Shown here piece by piece: positions 47,060-56,959 of a stretch of 64,000 bases of DNA. The notes under the pieces are model-generated. The model had not been told where the DNA came from. It worked only from the letters and a program-made list of their open reading frames with translations, and ran no database searches. The number at the start of each line of letters is the position of its first letter. Positions within the stretch are counted from its first letter, which is position 1. Origin of the DNA: an uncultured Sphingomonas sp. (GTDB lineage Bacteria > Pseudomonadota > Alphaproteobacteria > Sphingomonadales > Sphingomonadaceae); assembly GCF_913062585.1 (NCBI RefSeq), contig NZ_CAJXWX010000022.1:1-64000 (forward strand). The letters are read 5' to 3'. The position numbers were made by a program, and so were the translations under genes.

Positions 47060-49327
47060 GTGCCGCTGCGGGCCTCCGTGACCATCGCCGACGACGAATG
47101 GGGCGTGCCGCATATCCGCGCCGCCTCCATTCCCGATGCCTATTTCGGGCAAGGCTATGTCGTCGCCCGCGACCGGCTGTTCCAGATCGACCTCCAGCTG
47201 CGGCGCGATCTCGGACGACTGGCGGAGGCGTTCGGCGCGCGGTTCGTGCCCCACGACCATGCCGCGCGCCTGCTGCTCTATCGCGGCGACGTCGATGCCG
47301 AGCTGGCCGGGCTGCCTACCGATGTCGTCGCCTGCGCCCGTGCCTATGTCGACGGGATCAACGCCCGCATCGCCGAGCTGGAGGGGGATCCGGCCCTGTT
47401 GCCGCCCGAATATGGCCTGTTGTCGCTGCGACCGCTGCGATGGGACATCGCCGATCTGGTGCACATCCGCAGCGGCGATATGGGCAGCGTGTCCGACGAG
47501 GTTCGCCGCGCACGGCTCGCGGCGATCGGCCTGCTCGACCTCGACGCATTGATGGCGCCGCTGGCCGGGGACTGGACGCCACAAGTGCCCGAGGGCCTCG
47601 ACCTGGCGGCGATCTCCGAGGCCGATCTGGGTATCCTGGGCAAGACCGAAGGGCCCCTGCCGTGGAGCGATACGGCGCTCGCCGGTTACGATCCGGTCGA
47701 GGATCGCCTCGACCGCGACGCGCATGGCAGCAATGCCTGGACGATCGCGCCCGCGCGGTCGGCCACCGGTCGCCCGATCCTGGCCAATGATCCGCACTTG
47801 GGGATTGGCGGCTTCTCGCCGCGTCACCTCGCGCACCTCTCCGCGCCGGGTTTCGACGTGATCGGCGCGGGCAGCCCCGGTATGCCCGGCATCATGCAGG
47901 GCCATACCGACCATTATGCGTTCGGGCGGACCAATTCGCATATCGATCAGGAGGATCTGTACGTCCTGGCGCTGAAGCCCGACGATCCCGAATGCTATCG
48001 CCATCGGGGGCAGTGGAAGCGGTTCGCACAAGTGACCGAGACGATCCGCGTGAAGGACGGCGACGACGTGGTGGTGACGCTCCGCCATGCCGAACAGGGG
48101 CCGGTGCTGTTTCACGATTCGTCCCACGGGCGCGCGACGGCGATGGCATCGGTGTCACTGCGGCCCGGCGCGAACATGACCTTCGCCATCATCGCGCTCA
48201 ACCTCGCGAAGAACTGGGACGAGCTGGCCCAGGCGGCACGGCTGCACGTCGCGCCGACCAACCTCCATTATGCCGATGTCGACGGTCATATCGGCTGGCG
48301 GTTGCTGGGCCATGTGCCGGTCCGCCCGCAGAGCGACGGGCTGATGCCCGTGCCCGGCGACGGACGGTTCGACTGGCAGGGCATTCTTCCCGCGGAGCAG
48401 ATGCCGAAGCTTCTCGATCCGGCACAGGGCTGGTTCGCCTCGGCCAACCAGTTCAACCTGCCGCCGGACTGGTCGTCGGCCAAGGGCCTGACGAGCTTCA
48501 CCTGGAACGCGCCCTATCGCTACGACCGGATCGTGCAGGTGCTCGGCGAAGCGGACAGCCACGGCATCGCCGACAGCGTGGCGTTGCAGCATGACGACTT
48601 GTCCCTGCCCGCCCGGGCGCTGCTGCCACTGCTGCCGAAGGGGCTCGACGGCGTGGCGGAACAGGCGGCGGCGATGCTGCGGGACTGGGACGCCCGGCTA
48701 GGCGCCGACAGCGCCCCCGCCGCCCTGTTCGAGATGCTGTGGACCGAACTCGGCAAGGCCTGCCTCGCCGCGATCGTGCCCGATGCGGTGCGCGAGCTGG
48801 TGACGTCGATCGACCCGCGACCGATGCTCGCGCTGCTCACTCATCCCGATACGCGGCTCGGCCCCGATCCCGACGCGGCGCGCGATGCGCTGCTGGCGGC
48901 CGCGCTCGGCCGCGCCTGGGAGAGAGCGTCGGAGACGTTCGGCGCCGATCCGGCGACCTGGCGCTGGGGCGACGTCCACCGCGTCGTCCTTCGCCATCCC
49001 TTGTCGGGCCGGCCCGCGATCGACGCCGCGTTGCCCGCCATCGAGAGTGGCCGGTCCGGGGGTGACGCCTTCACGGTGATGGCGCGCGGCTATGTCGCGG
49101 CCCGCGACTATCATGTCAGCCATGGTGCGAGTTTCCTGATAGTCTGCGATGTCGGCGATTGGGATGCCAGCTGCGTGCTGACCCTGCCCGGCCAGTCGAT
49201 CGACCCGCGTTCGCCTTATTATCGCGACGGCTATGCCGCGTGGCTGGCCGGTCGGGCGCGCCCCTTTCCCTTTGGCAGGGCGGCGGTCGATGCGCATATT
49301 CGCCAGGTGACGGAGCTTCATCCATGA
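47060..49327 (+). CDS. S45 penicillin-acylase-family Ntn hydrolase without signal peptide
   Basis: 755 residues from GTG at 47060, preceded by AAGGGG with 7-base spacing. It matches the enzyme at 41431-43767 throughout: DDEWGVPHIRAASIPDAYFG, QGYVVARDRLFQID, the processing site AHG-SNAW (Ser224) and GRPILANDPHLGIGGF. Unlike that copy it starts directly at the mature domain. The in-frame sequence between the receptor stop and the GTG contains no leader. It is therefore either cytoplasmic or has lost its export signal. Its stop overlaps the start of the serine hydrolase gene (ATGA). Confidence 0.9.
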   Translation: MPLRASVTIADDEWGVPHIRAASIPDAYFGQGYVVARDRLFQIDLQLRRDLGRLAEAFGARFVPHDHAARLLLYRGDVDAELAGLPTDVVACARAYVDGINARIAELEGDPALLPPEYGLLSLRPLRWDIADLVHIRSGDMGSVSDEVRRARLAAIGLLDLDALMAPLAGDWTPQVPEGLDLAAISEADLGILGKTEGPLPWSDTALAGYDPVEDRLDRDAHGSNAWTIAPARSATGRPILANDPHLGIGGFSPRHLAHLSAPGFDVIGAGSPGMPGIMQGHTDHYAFGRTNSHIDQEDLYVLALKPDDPECYRHRGQWKRFAQVTETIRVKDGDDVVVTLRHAEQGPVLFHDSSHGRATAMASVSLRPGANMTFAIIALNLAKNWDELAQAARLHVAPTNLHYADVDGHIGWRLLGHVPVRPQSDGLMPVPGDGRFDWQGILPAEQMPKLLDPAQGWFASANQFNLPPDWSSAKGLTSFTWNAPYRYDRIVQVLGEADSHGIADSVALQHDDLSLPARALLPLLPKGLDGVAEQAAAMLRDWDARLGADSAPAALFEMLWTELGKACLAAIVPDAVRELVTSIDPRPMLALLTHPDTRLGPDPDAARDALLAAALGRAWERASETFGADPATWRWGDVHRVVLRHPLSGRPAIDAALPAIESGRSGGDAFTVMARGYVAARDYHVSHGASFLIVCDVGDWDASCVLTLPGQSIDPRSPYYRDGYAAWLAGRARPFPFGRAAVDAHIRQVTELHP

Positions 49328-50463
49328 CGATCGACCGGCGGCGCTTCGTGCAGGGAATGACGGCGGCGGCCCTATTCGCCCCATCGGTCGCGGCACGGCC
49401 GCCCCGCTTCGCCGGCGCCTTTGACGAGATCCAATCCTGGGTCGGCAGGGCCTTTCCGGGCGCCGTCGTCGCGATCGGCGTGAAGGGCCGATTGGTGGCG
49501 CTGCGCAGCTTCGGGCGGATGTCGTCCACGCCCGATGCGCCGCCCATGCCGCGCGACGCGATCTTCGATCTCGCCTCGCTGACCAAGGTCGTCGGCACGA
49601 CGACCGCGGCCGAGCTGCTCTATGACCGGGGGCTGCTGGACCTCGACCGCCCGGTGGTCGCCTATCTCCCCGCCTTTGCCGCTGCGCCCGGCCATGACCG
49701 GATCACCGTGCGCCACCTGCTCAGTCACAGCTCGGGCCTGTTCACCACCGATCTGCTCTGGCAGCACAGCCGCAACCGGCAGGAGTTGCTCGCCCTGATC
49801 GACCATATGCCGGTCGCCTGGGCGCCCGGCTCGCACTATCAATATCGCGACGAGAATTTGATCCTGATGGGCGAGATCGTCGAACGCCTGTCGGGCAAGC
49901 CCTTGGACCGCTTCCTGCAAGACAAGGCATTCGGGCCGCTCGGGATGAAGGATACCGGCTTCAACCCGCCTGCCCGGCGAAGGGACAGGATCGCGCCGAC
50001 CGAGCAGGACGATGTGTTCCGGCACCGGCTGATCCGGGGCGAGGTGCACGACGAAAATGCCTATGTGCTGGGCGGGGTCGCCGGCCATGCCGGGCTCTTC
50101 TCGACCGCGCGCGACCTCGCCAAACTGGCCGAACTCTATCTTCGCGACGGCAGGGGCCTGTTGAAGCCTTCGACCATCGCCGCCTTCACCACCCGCCAGG
50201 CCGAGCCGCCGGGCACCTCGCGCGCGCTGGGATGGGACATGCCCGATCCGTCGGGCAGCTTTGCCGGCCCGCGCGCCGCGCCCGATGCGCTGATCCATAC
50301 CGGCTTTACCGGCACGTCTCTCTATATCGACCGGAAGCGGGATGCCTTCATCGTCCTGCTGACCAATCGCGTGAACCCCACGCGCGACAACAAGCGTATC
50401 TTTGAAGCGCGGATCGCCATCCACACGGCGATCCTGACAGAAATGGATCGCCAGCACCGCTGA
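49324..50463 (+). CDS. Tat-exported serine hydrolase, class-C beta-lactamase/PBP-like
   Basis: 379 residues with a twin-arginine leader (MTIDRRRFVQGMTAAALFAP). The SxxK motif is DLASLTKVVGTTTAA, the second is YQYRDENLILMG (Tyr-x-Asn-like), and HTGFTGTSLY is near the C-terminus. It shares architecture with the hydrolase at 30795-32111, including the GGVAGHAGLFSTARDLAKL-like segment, so the two are probably paralogues. It is translationally coupled to the S45 acylase. Amidase, esterase and DD-peptidase activity are all possible. Confidence 0.88.
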   Translation: MTIDRRRFVQGMTAAALFAPSVAARPPRFAGAFDEIQSWVGRAFPGAVVAIGVKGRLVALRSFGRMSSTPDAPPMPRDAIFDLASLTKVVGTTTAAELLYDRGLLDLDRPVVAYLPAFAAAPGHDRITVRHLLSHSSGLFTTDLLWQHSRNRQELLALIDHMPVAWAPGSHYQYRDENLILMGEIVERLSGKPLDRFLQDKAFGPLGMKDTGFNPPARRRDRIAPTEQDDVFRHRLIRGEVHDENAYVLGGVAGHAGLFSTARDLAKLAELYLRDGRGLLKPSTIAAFTTRQAEPPGTSRALGWDMPDPSGSFAGPRAAPDALIHTGFTGTSLYIDRKRDAFIVLLTNRVNPTRDNKRIFEARIAIHTAILTEMDRQHR

Positions 50464-50601
50464 TCGGAAATCGCGGCTCGCCCCAAAGGCTGCAAAATCT
50501 GCAATCGCGTTTGCCGAGTTTCATCGGAAGCGAACGGCGTCGCGCGCGTTCTCTCCCCAGCCCCGGCCAACCGGCCTGCCGCGCATAGGGACCTGACGCA
50601 C

Positions 50602-52326
50602 ATGACCAAGACGATCGCCGACCTGTTGAACGACACCCTGATCGAGGCGGGCGTCCAGCGCATCTGGGGTGTCACCGGCGACAGCCTGAACGCCTTTAAC
50701 GACAGTATGCGCCGCTCTGGCAAGCTCGCCTGGATGCATGTCCGCAACGAGGAGGCGGGCGCCTTCGCGGCCGGGGCGGAGGCGGCGGCGACCGGCGAAC
50801 TGGCGGTGTGCGCGGGCAGTTGCGGGCCGGGCAACCTGCACCTCATCAACGGTCTGTACGATTGCCACCGCAACCACGTGCCGGTCCTGGCGATCGCGGC
50901 GCATATCCCGTCGAGCGAGATCGGCCTGAATTATTTCCAGGAAACGCACCCGACCGAGCTGTTCCGCGAGTGCAGCCATTTCTGCGAGATGGTGCAGGAT
51001 GCCCGTCAGATGCCCGAACTGCTCCACCGCGCGATCCGCACCGCCATCGGCCAGCGGGGGGTCGCGGTGCTGGTCATCCCCGGCGACGTCGCGCTCCAGC
51101 AAGCGCCCGAGACGCGCAGCGTCCCCTTCCCCGCCCTCGCCGCGCCCCGGTTGCTCCCCGACGAGGCGGCGCTCCGGCAGGTCGCCGATCTGGTGAACGG
51201 GTCGAAGGCGGTGACGCTGCTCTGCGGATCGGGCACGGCGGGCGCGCATGACGAAGTCGTCGCGCTCGCCGCGGCGCTGAAGGCGCCGATCGTCCATGCC
51301 TATCGCGGCAAGGAATGGATCGAATATGACAATCCCTACGATGTCGGGATGACCGGGCTGATCGGCTTTTCGTCGGGCTATCACGCCATGATGGAATGCG
51401 ACACGCTGCTGATGCTGGGCACCGATTTTCCCTATCGCAATTTCTACCCGGAAAAGGCGAAGGTGGTGCAGGTCGATCGTGACCCCGGCGCGCTGGGGCG
51501 GCGCGTGCCGCTCGACCTGGGCGTGGTGGCCGATGTGAAGGCGTTCGCCGATGCGCTGCGTCCGCTGATCGGCGCGGATCGCGACCAGGCCTTTCTGGAT
51601 AAGGCCCGCGCGCATTACCGCGATGCGCGCAAAGGCCTGGACGACCTCGCCACCCCGCGCGACGGCGACGCGCCGCTGCATCCGCAATATGTCGCGGCGA
51701 TGGTCGACCGGATCGCCGATGAGGACACGGTCTTCACCGCCGATGTCGGCACCCCTGCCGTCTGGGCGGCACGCTATCTGACGATGAACGGCAAGCGGCG
51801 ACTGATCGGGTCGTTCAACCATGGCTCGATGGCCAACGCCCTGCCCCAGGCCTTGGGCGTGCAGGGCGCGTTTCCGGGACGGCAGGTCGTGTCGCTGTCG
51901 GGGGATGGCGGGCTGGCCATGCTGATGGGCGACATGCTGACCGCGGTGCAGATGCGCCTGCCGATCAAGATCGTCGTCTTCAACAACTCGACCCTCGGCT
52001 TTGTCGAGTTGGAGCAGAAGGCGGCGGGTTATGTCGACACCAATGTCTCGCTGACCAATCCGGACTTTGCCGCGATCGCGCGCGAGATCGGCTATTTCGG
52101 GGTCCGTGTCACCCGGTCGGACGCGCTGGAGGCGGCCCTGCGCGAGGCCTTTGCGCATGACGGCCCCGCGCTGGTCGATGTCGTGACCGAGGGCCTGGAA
52201 CTGATCGTGCCGCCCAAGATCCAGGCCGAGCAGGCCAAGGGCTTTAGCCTGTACGCGGCCCGCGCCGTGCTCAGTGGCCGGGGGAACGAGGTCATCGCGC
52301 TTGCCAAGGCCAATCTCTTCCGGTGA
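50602..52326 (+). CDS. poxB: Pyruvate dehydrogenase (ubiquinone), PoxB type
   Basis: 574 residues, aligning along its length with E. coli PoxB. Examples are [17 protein letters not shown], the stretch [53 protein letters not shown] and the ThDP-binding [18 protein letters not shown] to NNSTLGF. The C-terminus ([20 protein letters not shown]) keeps the membrane-association region. It is a ThDP/FAD peripheral-membrane enzyme converting pyruvate to acetate and CO2 with electrons to ubiquinone. The D-lactate dehydrogenase encoded at 28778 would supply pyruvate. The 138 bases upstream contain TGCAAAATCTGCAAT (50490-50504), which is not a copy of the TGCAAG operator. Confidence 0.96.
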   Translation: MTKTIADLLNDTLIEAGVQRIWGVTGDSLNAFNDSMRRSGKLAWMHVRNEEAGAFAAGAEAAATGELAVCAGSCGPGNLHLINGLYDCHRNHVPVLAIAAHIPSSEIGLNYFQETHPTELFRECSHFCEMVQDARQMPELLHRAIRTAIGQRGVAVLVIPGDVALQQAPETRSVPFPALAAPRLLPDEAALRQVADLVNGSKAVTLLCGSGTAGAHDEVVALAAALKAPIVHAYRGKEWIEYDNPYDVGMTGLIGFSSGYHAMMECDTLLMLGTDFPYRNFYPEKAKVVQVDRDPGALGRRVPLDLGVVADVKAFADALRPLIGADRDQAFLDKARAHYRDARKGLDDLATPRDGDAPLHPQYVAAMVDRIADEDTVFTADVGTPAVWAARYLTMNGKRRLIGSFNHGSMANALPQALGVQGAFPGRQVVSLSGDGGLAMLMGDMLTAVQMRLPIKIVVFNNSTLGFVELEQKAAGYVDTNVSLTNPDFAAIAREIGYFGVRVTRSDALEAALREAFAHDGPALVDVVTEGLELIVPPKIQAEQAKGFSLYAARAVLSGRGNEVIALAKANLFR

Positions 52327-52841
52327 CGATGACGGCAAGGGGCGCGCCGCCCGCCTGGATAGGGTCGGCGGCGTTCGTCGCGCGGTGCACGGGGTCGGCC
52401 ATGCTGGCCTCGCTGCTGGCCGCGGCCGTCGGCCTGGGCCATCCCATCTGGGCGGTCGTGTCGGCGCTGGTGGTGTCGCAGGACAGCGCGACCGACACGC
52501 GACGCGCTTTTGTATGGCGCGTGATGGCGACAGCGATCGGGCTGGTGGTGGCGATCGGCGTGGCCAGCGCGGTCCACGACCCCAGCCCGGGCCATCCGCT
52601 GCAACTGGTCGTCGCCATCGCCATCTGCGCGACGGTCGCCCGGATCCGGCCCGAGCTGCGCGTGTGCATGTGGACCGCCCCGATCGTGCTGATGACCGCC
52701 CTGCCCGATCGCGGCATCGTTCATACCGCCATCGAGCGCGGCAGCGAGGTGCTGCTCGGCGCGGCGGTCGCGACGGTGCTGCACGGCTTGGTGGATTGGA
52801 GCTTGCGCAAGCGCCGGGGATTCCGGCGAACGGCTTTTTAA
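52323..52841 (+). CDS. FUSC-like inner-membrane protein
   Basis: 172 residues with about four or five membrane helices. Segments such as [20 protein letters not shown] and [20 protein letters not shown] resemble the FUSC/aromatic-acid-exporter membrane domain. GTG at 52323 overlaps the poxB stop; ATG 52329 is also possible. The C-terminal tail is basic ([13 protein letters not shown]). It may export weak organic acids such as the acetate made by PoxB; this rests only on position. Confidence 0.7.
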   Translation: MTMTARGAPPAWIGSAAFVARCTGSAMLASLLAAAVGLGHPIWAVVSALVVSQDSATDTRRAFVWRVMATAIGLVVAIGVASAVHDPSPGHPLQLVVAIAICATVARIRPELRVCMWTAPIVLMTALPDRGIVHTAIERGSEVLLGAAVATVLHGLVDWSLRKRRGFRRTAF

Positions 52842-52952
52842 TGTCGGAGTTATCCGTTAAGACCATGCGATCGGCGTCAGCGGGACGACCGGAACGATAA
52901 GGCGCCGCCGCCCCGTCCGCGCGGGAGATGACGGCCCGATGGGAGGATGGAC

Positions 52953-53987
52953 ATGCTGAGCCGACGTACATTCCTGGCCGGGGCGACGACTGCCGTGGCG
53001 ACGCCCTCTCTCCTCGCCGCGCGGCCTGCGCCCACCATCGTCAACCCGGTCGTCCGCCAGCGCGCCGATGCGCAGGTGTTCCGACACACCGATGGCTGGT
53101 ATTACATGACCGGATCGGTGCCCGAATATGACCGGCTGGTCCTGCGTCGGTCCAGGACGCTCGCCGGGCTCTCGACCGCGCCCGAAAAGGTCCTTTGGCG
53201 ACACCTGAAGAGCGGTCCCATGTCGGGCTTCATCTGGGCGCCCGAACTGCACCTCGTCGACGACCGATGGACCATGTATTTCGCGGCGGGGCCCAGCGGC
53301 GGTGGCGAGGACGTGTTTCGCATCCGCACCTATGCGGTCATGTGCGACGGCCCGGACCCGATGACGGGCAACTGGTCGGTGCTGGGCCAGCTTCAGACCG
53401 AGTGGGATACGTTCACGCTCGATTCCACCAGCTTCGTGCACCAGGGCCGGCGCTACCTCGTCTGGGCACAGCGCGAGCCGGGGATCGAGACCAATTCCAA
53501 CCTGTATCTCGCCCCGCTCAAGACGGCGCTGACGCTGGCGGCCAAGCCCGTTCGCCTGTCGGTGCCGACGCTTCCCTGGGAAATCCAGGGTTACAAGGTC
53601 AACGAGGCACCCGCCCTGCTCGCCCGCAACGGCAAGCTGTTCATGACCTATTCGGCGAGCGCCACCGATGCACGTTACTGCATGGGCATGTTGACCTGCG
53701 ACGCGAAGGCCGACCTGATGAACGCGGCCAACTGGTCGAAATCGCCGGTGCCGGTCTTCAAGACCTCGGAGGCGCACAAGGTCTATGGGCCCGGCCACAA
53801 CAGCTTCACCGTCGACGAACGCGGGCGCGACGTGCTCGTTTATCACGCGCGCGACTATGCCGCGATCAAGGGCGATCCGCTGTTCGATCCCAATCGCGAC
53901 ACCCGGATGCAATATTTCCGCTATCGCCCCGACGGCACGCCCGATTTCGGCGAGCCGGTGGCCAATGGCCCGCTGCGCATGGGGTGA
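52953..53987 (+). CDS. GH43-family glycoside hydrolase, Tat-exported
   Basis: 344 residues. A twin-arginine leader (MLSRRTFLAGATTAVATPSL) precedes a five-bladed-propeller GH43 domain. Probable catalytic positions are the Asp in RADAQVFRHTDGWYYMTGS, a second Asp near EWDTFTLDSTSF and the Glu in GYKVNEAPALLARNGKLFMTY; GPGHNSFTVDE is also typical. It probably removes arabinofuranosyl or xylosyl units. ATG 52953 is preferred over ATG 52947 because GGGAGG ends 6 bases before it. It stands alone, with inverted repeats downstream. Confidence 0.88.
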   Translation: MLSRRTFLAGATTAVATPSLLAARPAPTIVNPVVRQRADAQVFRHTDGWYYMTGSVPEYDRLVLRRSRTLAGLSTAPEKVLWRHLKSGPMSGFIWAPELHLVDDRWTMYFAAGPSGGGEDVFRIRTYAVMCDGPDPMTGNWSVLGQLQTEWDTFTLDSTSFVHQGRRYLVWAQREPGIETNSNLYLAPLKTALTLAAKPVRLSVPTLPWEIQGYKVNEAPALLARNGKLFMTYSASATDARYCMGMLTCDAKADLMNAANWSKSPVPVFKTSEAHKVYGPGHNSFTVDERGRDVLVYHARDYAAIKGDPLFDPNRDTRMQYFRYRPDGTPDFGEPVANGPLRMG

Positions 53988-54000
53988 GCCCGCTCTACCA

Positions 54001-54121
54001 ATTCCTCCCCTGTAAGGGGAGGTGGCAAGCCGAAAGGCCTGACGGAGGGGTGTCGCCCTATCCAGAGCGGGACACCCCTCCGACGCGCGATGCGCGCCAC
54101 CTCCCCTTCCAGGGGAGGAAT
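54001..54121 (+). repeat. 121-base near-symmetrical inverted repeat
   Basis: The arms pair over long stretches: ATTCCTCCCCT at 54001-54011 with AGGGGAGGAAT at 54111-54121, GGGGAGGTGGC with GCCACCTCCCC, and GGAGGGGTGTC with GACACCCCTCC. A GCGCGATGCGCG hairpin lies in the right arm. This is the form of dispersed intergenic repeats seen in sphingomonads. It could end transcription from both sides. Confidence 0.75.
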
Positions 54122-54179
54122 GGACTGCCTCCCGTCCATTGACGCTTGGGTGCGCGGACCGGCTCCGCTAAGAACGGGC

Positions 54180-54449
54180 ATGGATTTCGATCAACTGCTC
54201 ATCCGCTTCTTCGGCACCGAGGATATCGGCGACCTGTCGCCCGACCAGCTTTCCGCCGGGATCGACCGGTTGCGGGTCCAGTTCGGGCTGGAGCGCGACA
54301 GCGGCCGTCGCTTTGCGCTCTGGTGCCTGGCGTACATGCTGGGCGTCGCCCCCGACCTGGACGACGCGTTCGAGGACGAAGCCGACAAGGAAGCGGCGCG
54401 CGACTTCATGGACACGATCGACCGCGAAATGGACGAGGACGAAGAGTGA
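54180..54449 (+). CDS. Small acidic conserved-type hypothetical protein
   Basis: 89 residues starting MDFDQLLIRFFGTEDIGDL. It is helical and very acidic toward the end (DREMDEDEE), with no signal peptide or membrane segment. I do not recognise a function. It is flanked on both sides by inverted-repeat elements, and its ATG is the first sensible start after the upstream repeat. Acidic C-termini of this kind occur in small protein-binding factors, but nothing specific can be claimed. Confidence 0.65.
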   Translation: MDFDQLLIRFFGTEDIGDLSPDQLSAGIDRLRVQFGLERDSGRRFALWCLAYMLGVAPDLDDAFEDEADKEAARDFMDTIDREMDEDEE

Positions 54450-54459
54450 TCGGCTAACC

Positions 54460-54556
54460 CCACCCTCACCCTTCCCACCCGCTATCGCGGCTGGGCCCCT
54501 TCCCTCTCCCAATGGGAGAGGGAGGGAGGTGCGCAGCACCAGATAGGGCGAGGGTA
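54460..54556 (+). repeat. Hairpin-rich intergenic repeat
   Basis: It contains TCCCTCTCCC-AAT-GGGAGAGGGA (54501-54523), a perfect 10-bp stem, then GGTGC-GCA-GCACC (54528-54540), with CCCTCACCC and GGGCGAGGG as outer partners. The composition resembles the CTCTCCCC element near 30.65 kb, so it is probably a member of the same dispersed family. Confidence 0.65.
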
Positions 54557-54567
54557 GAGCCCATGAA

Positions 54568-54600
54568 AAAGGGGCCGTACCTCACGGCACGGCCCCCTTT
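54568..54600 (-). terminator. Rho-independent terminator, katG side (bidirectional form)
   Basis: AAAGGGGCCGT (54568-54578) pairs with ACGGCCCCCTTT (54589-54600) with one bulged base and a 10-base loop. On the minus strand the stem is followed by five T (54566-54570), which suits termination of katG, whose stop is at 54621-54623. On the plus strand the TTTCCTTT run could also stop the small gene. Confidence 0.8.
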
Positions 54601-54620
54601 CCTTTGGATGTCCGCCCGGA

Positions 54621-56867
<2,247 letters not shown>

Positions 56868-56959
56868 TCAACCCGTGGGGCAGCGCAAAGCATCGTGCGC
56901 CGCCCGTCTGTCGACCATAAGGGGCCAGATTTCCCGGAGAGTAAAACCGACTATCTTCG

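Noticed and set aside
30795..50463. Beta-lactam resistance or catabolism genes (two beta-lactamase-fold hydrolases and two penicillin acylase-family enzymes)
   Set aside because: The hydrolases are of the broad class-C/esterase type without beta-lactamase-specific features I can see, and murQ, dld, dgcN/dgcA and dacB point to peptidoglycan fragments as substrate. It stays an alternative only.
50490..50504. TGCAAAATCTGCAAT upstream of poxB as a fifth operator
   Set aside because: The half-sites are TGCAAA and TGCAAT and start 9 bases apart, so neither sequence nor period fits the TGCAAG-N5-TGCAAG sites.
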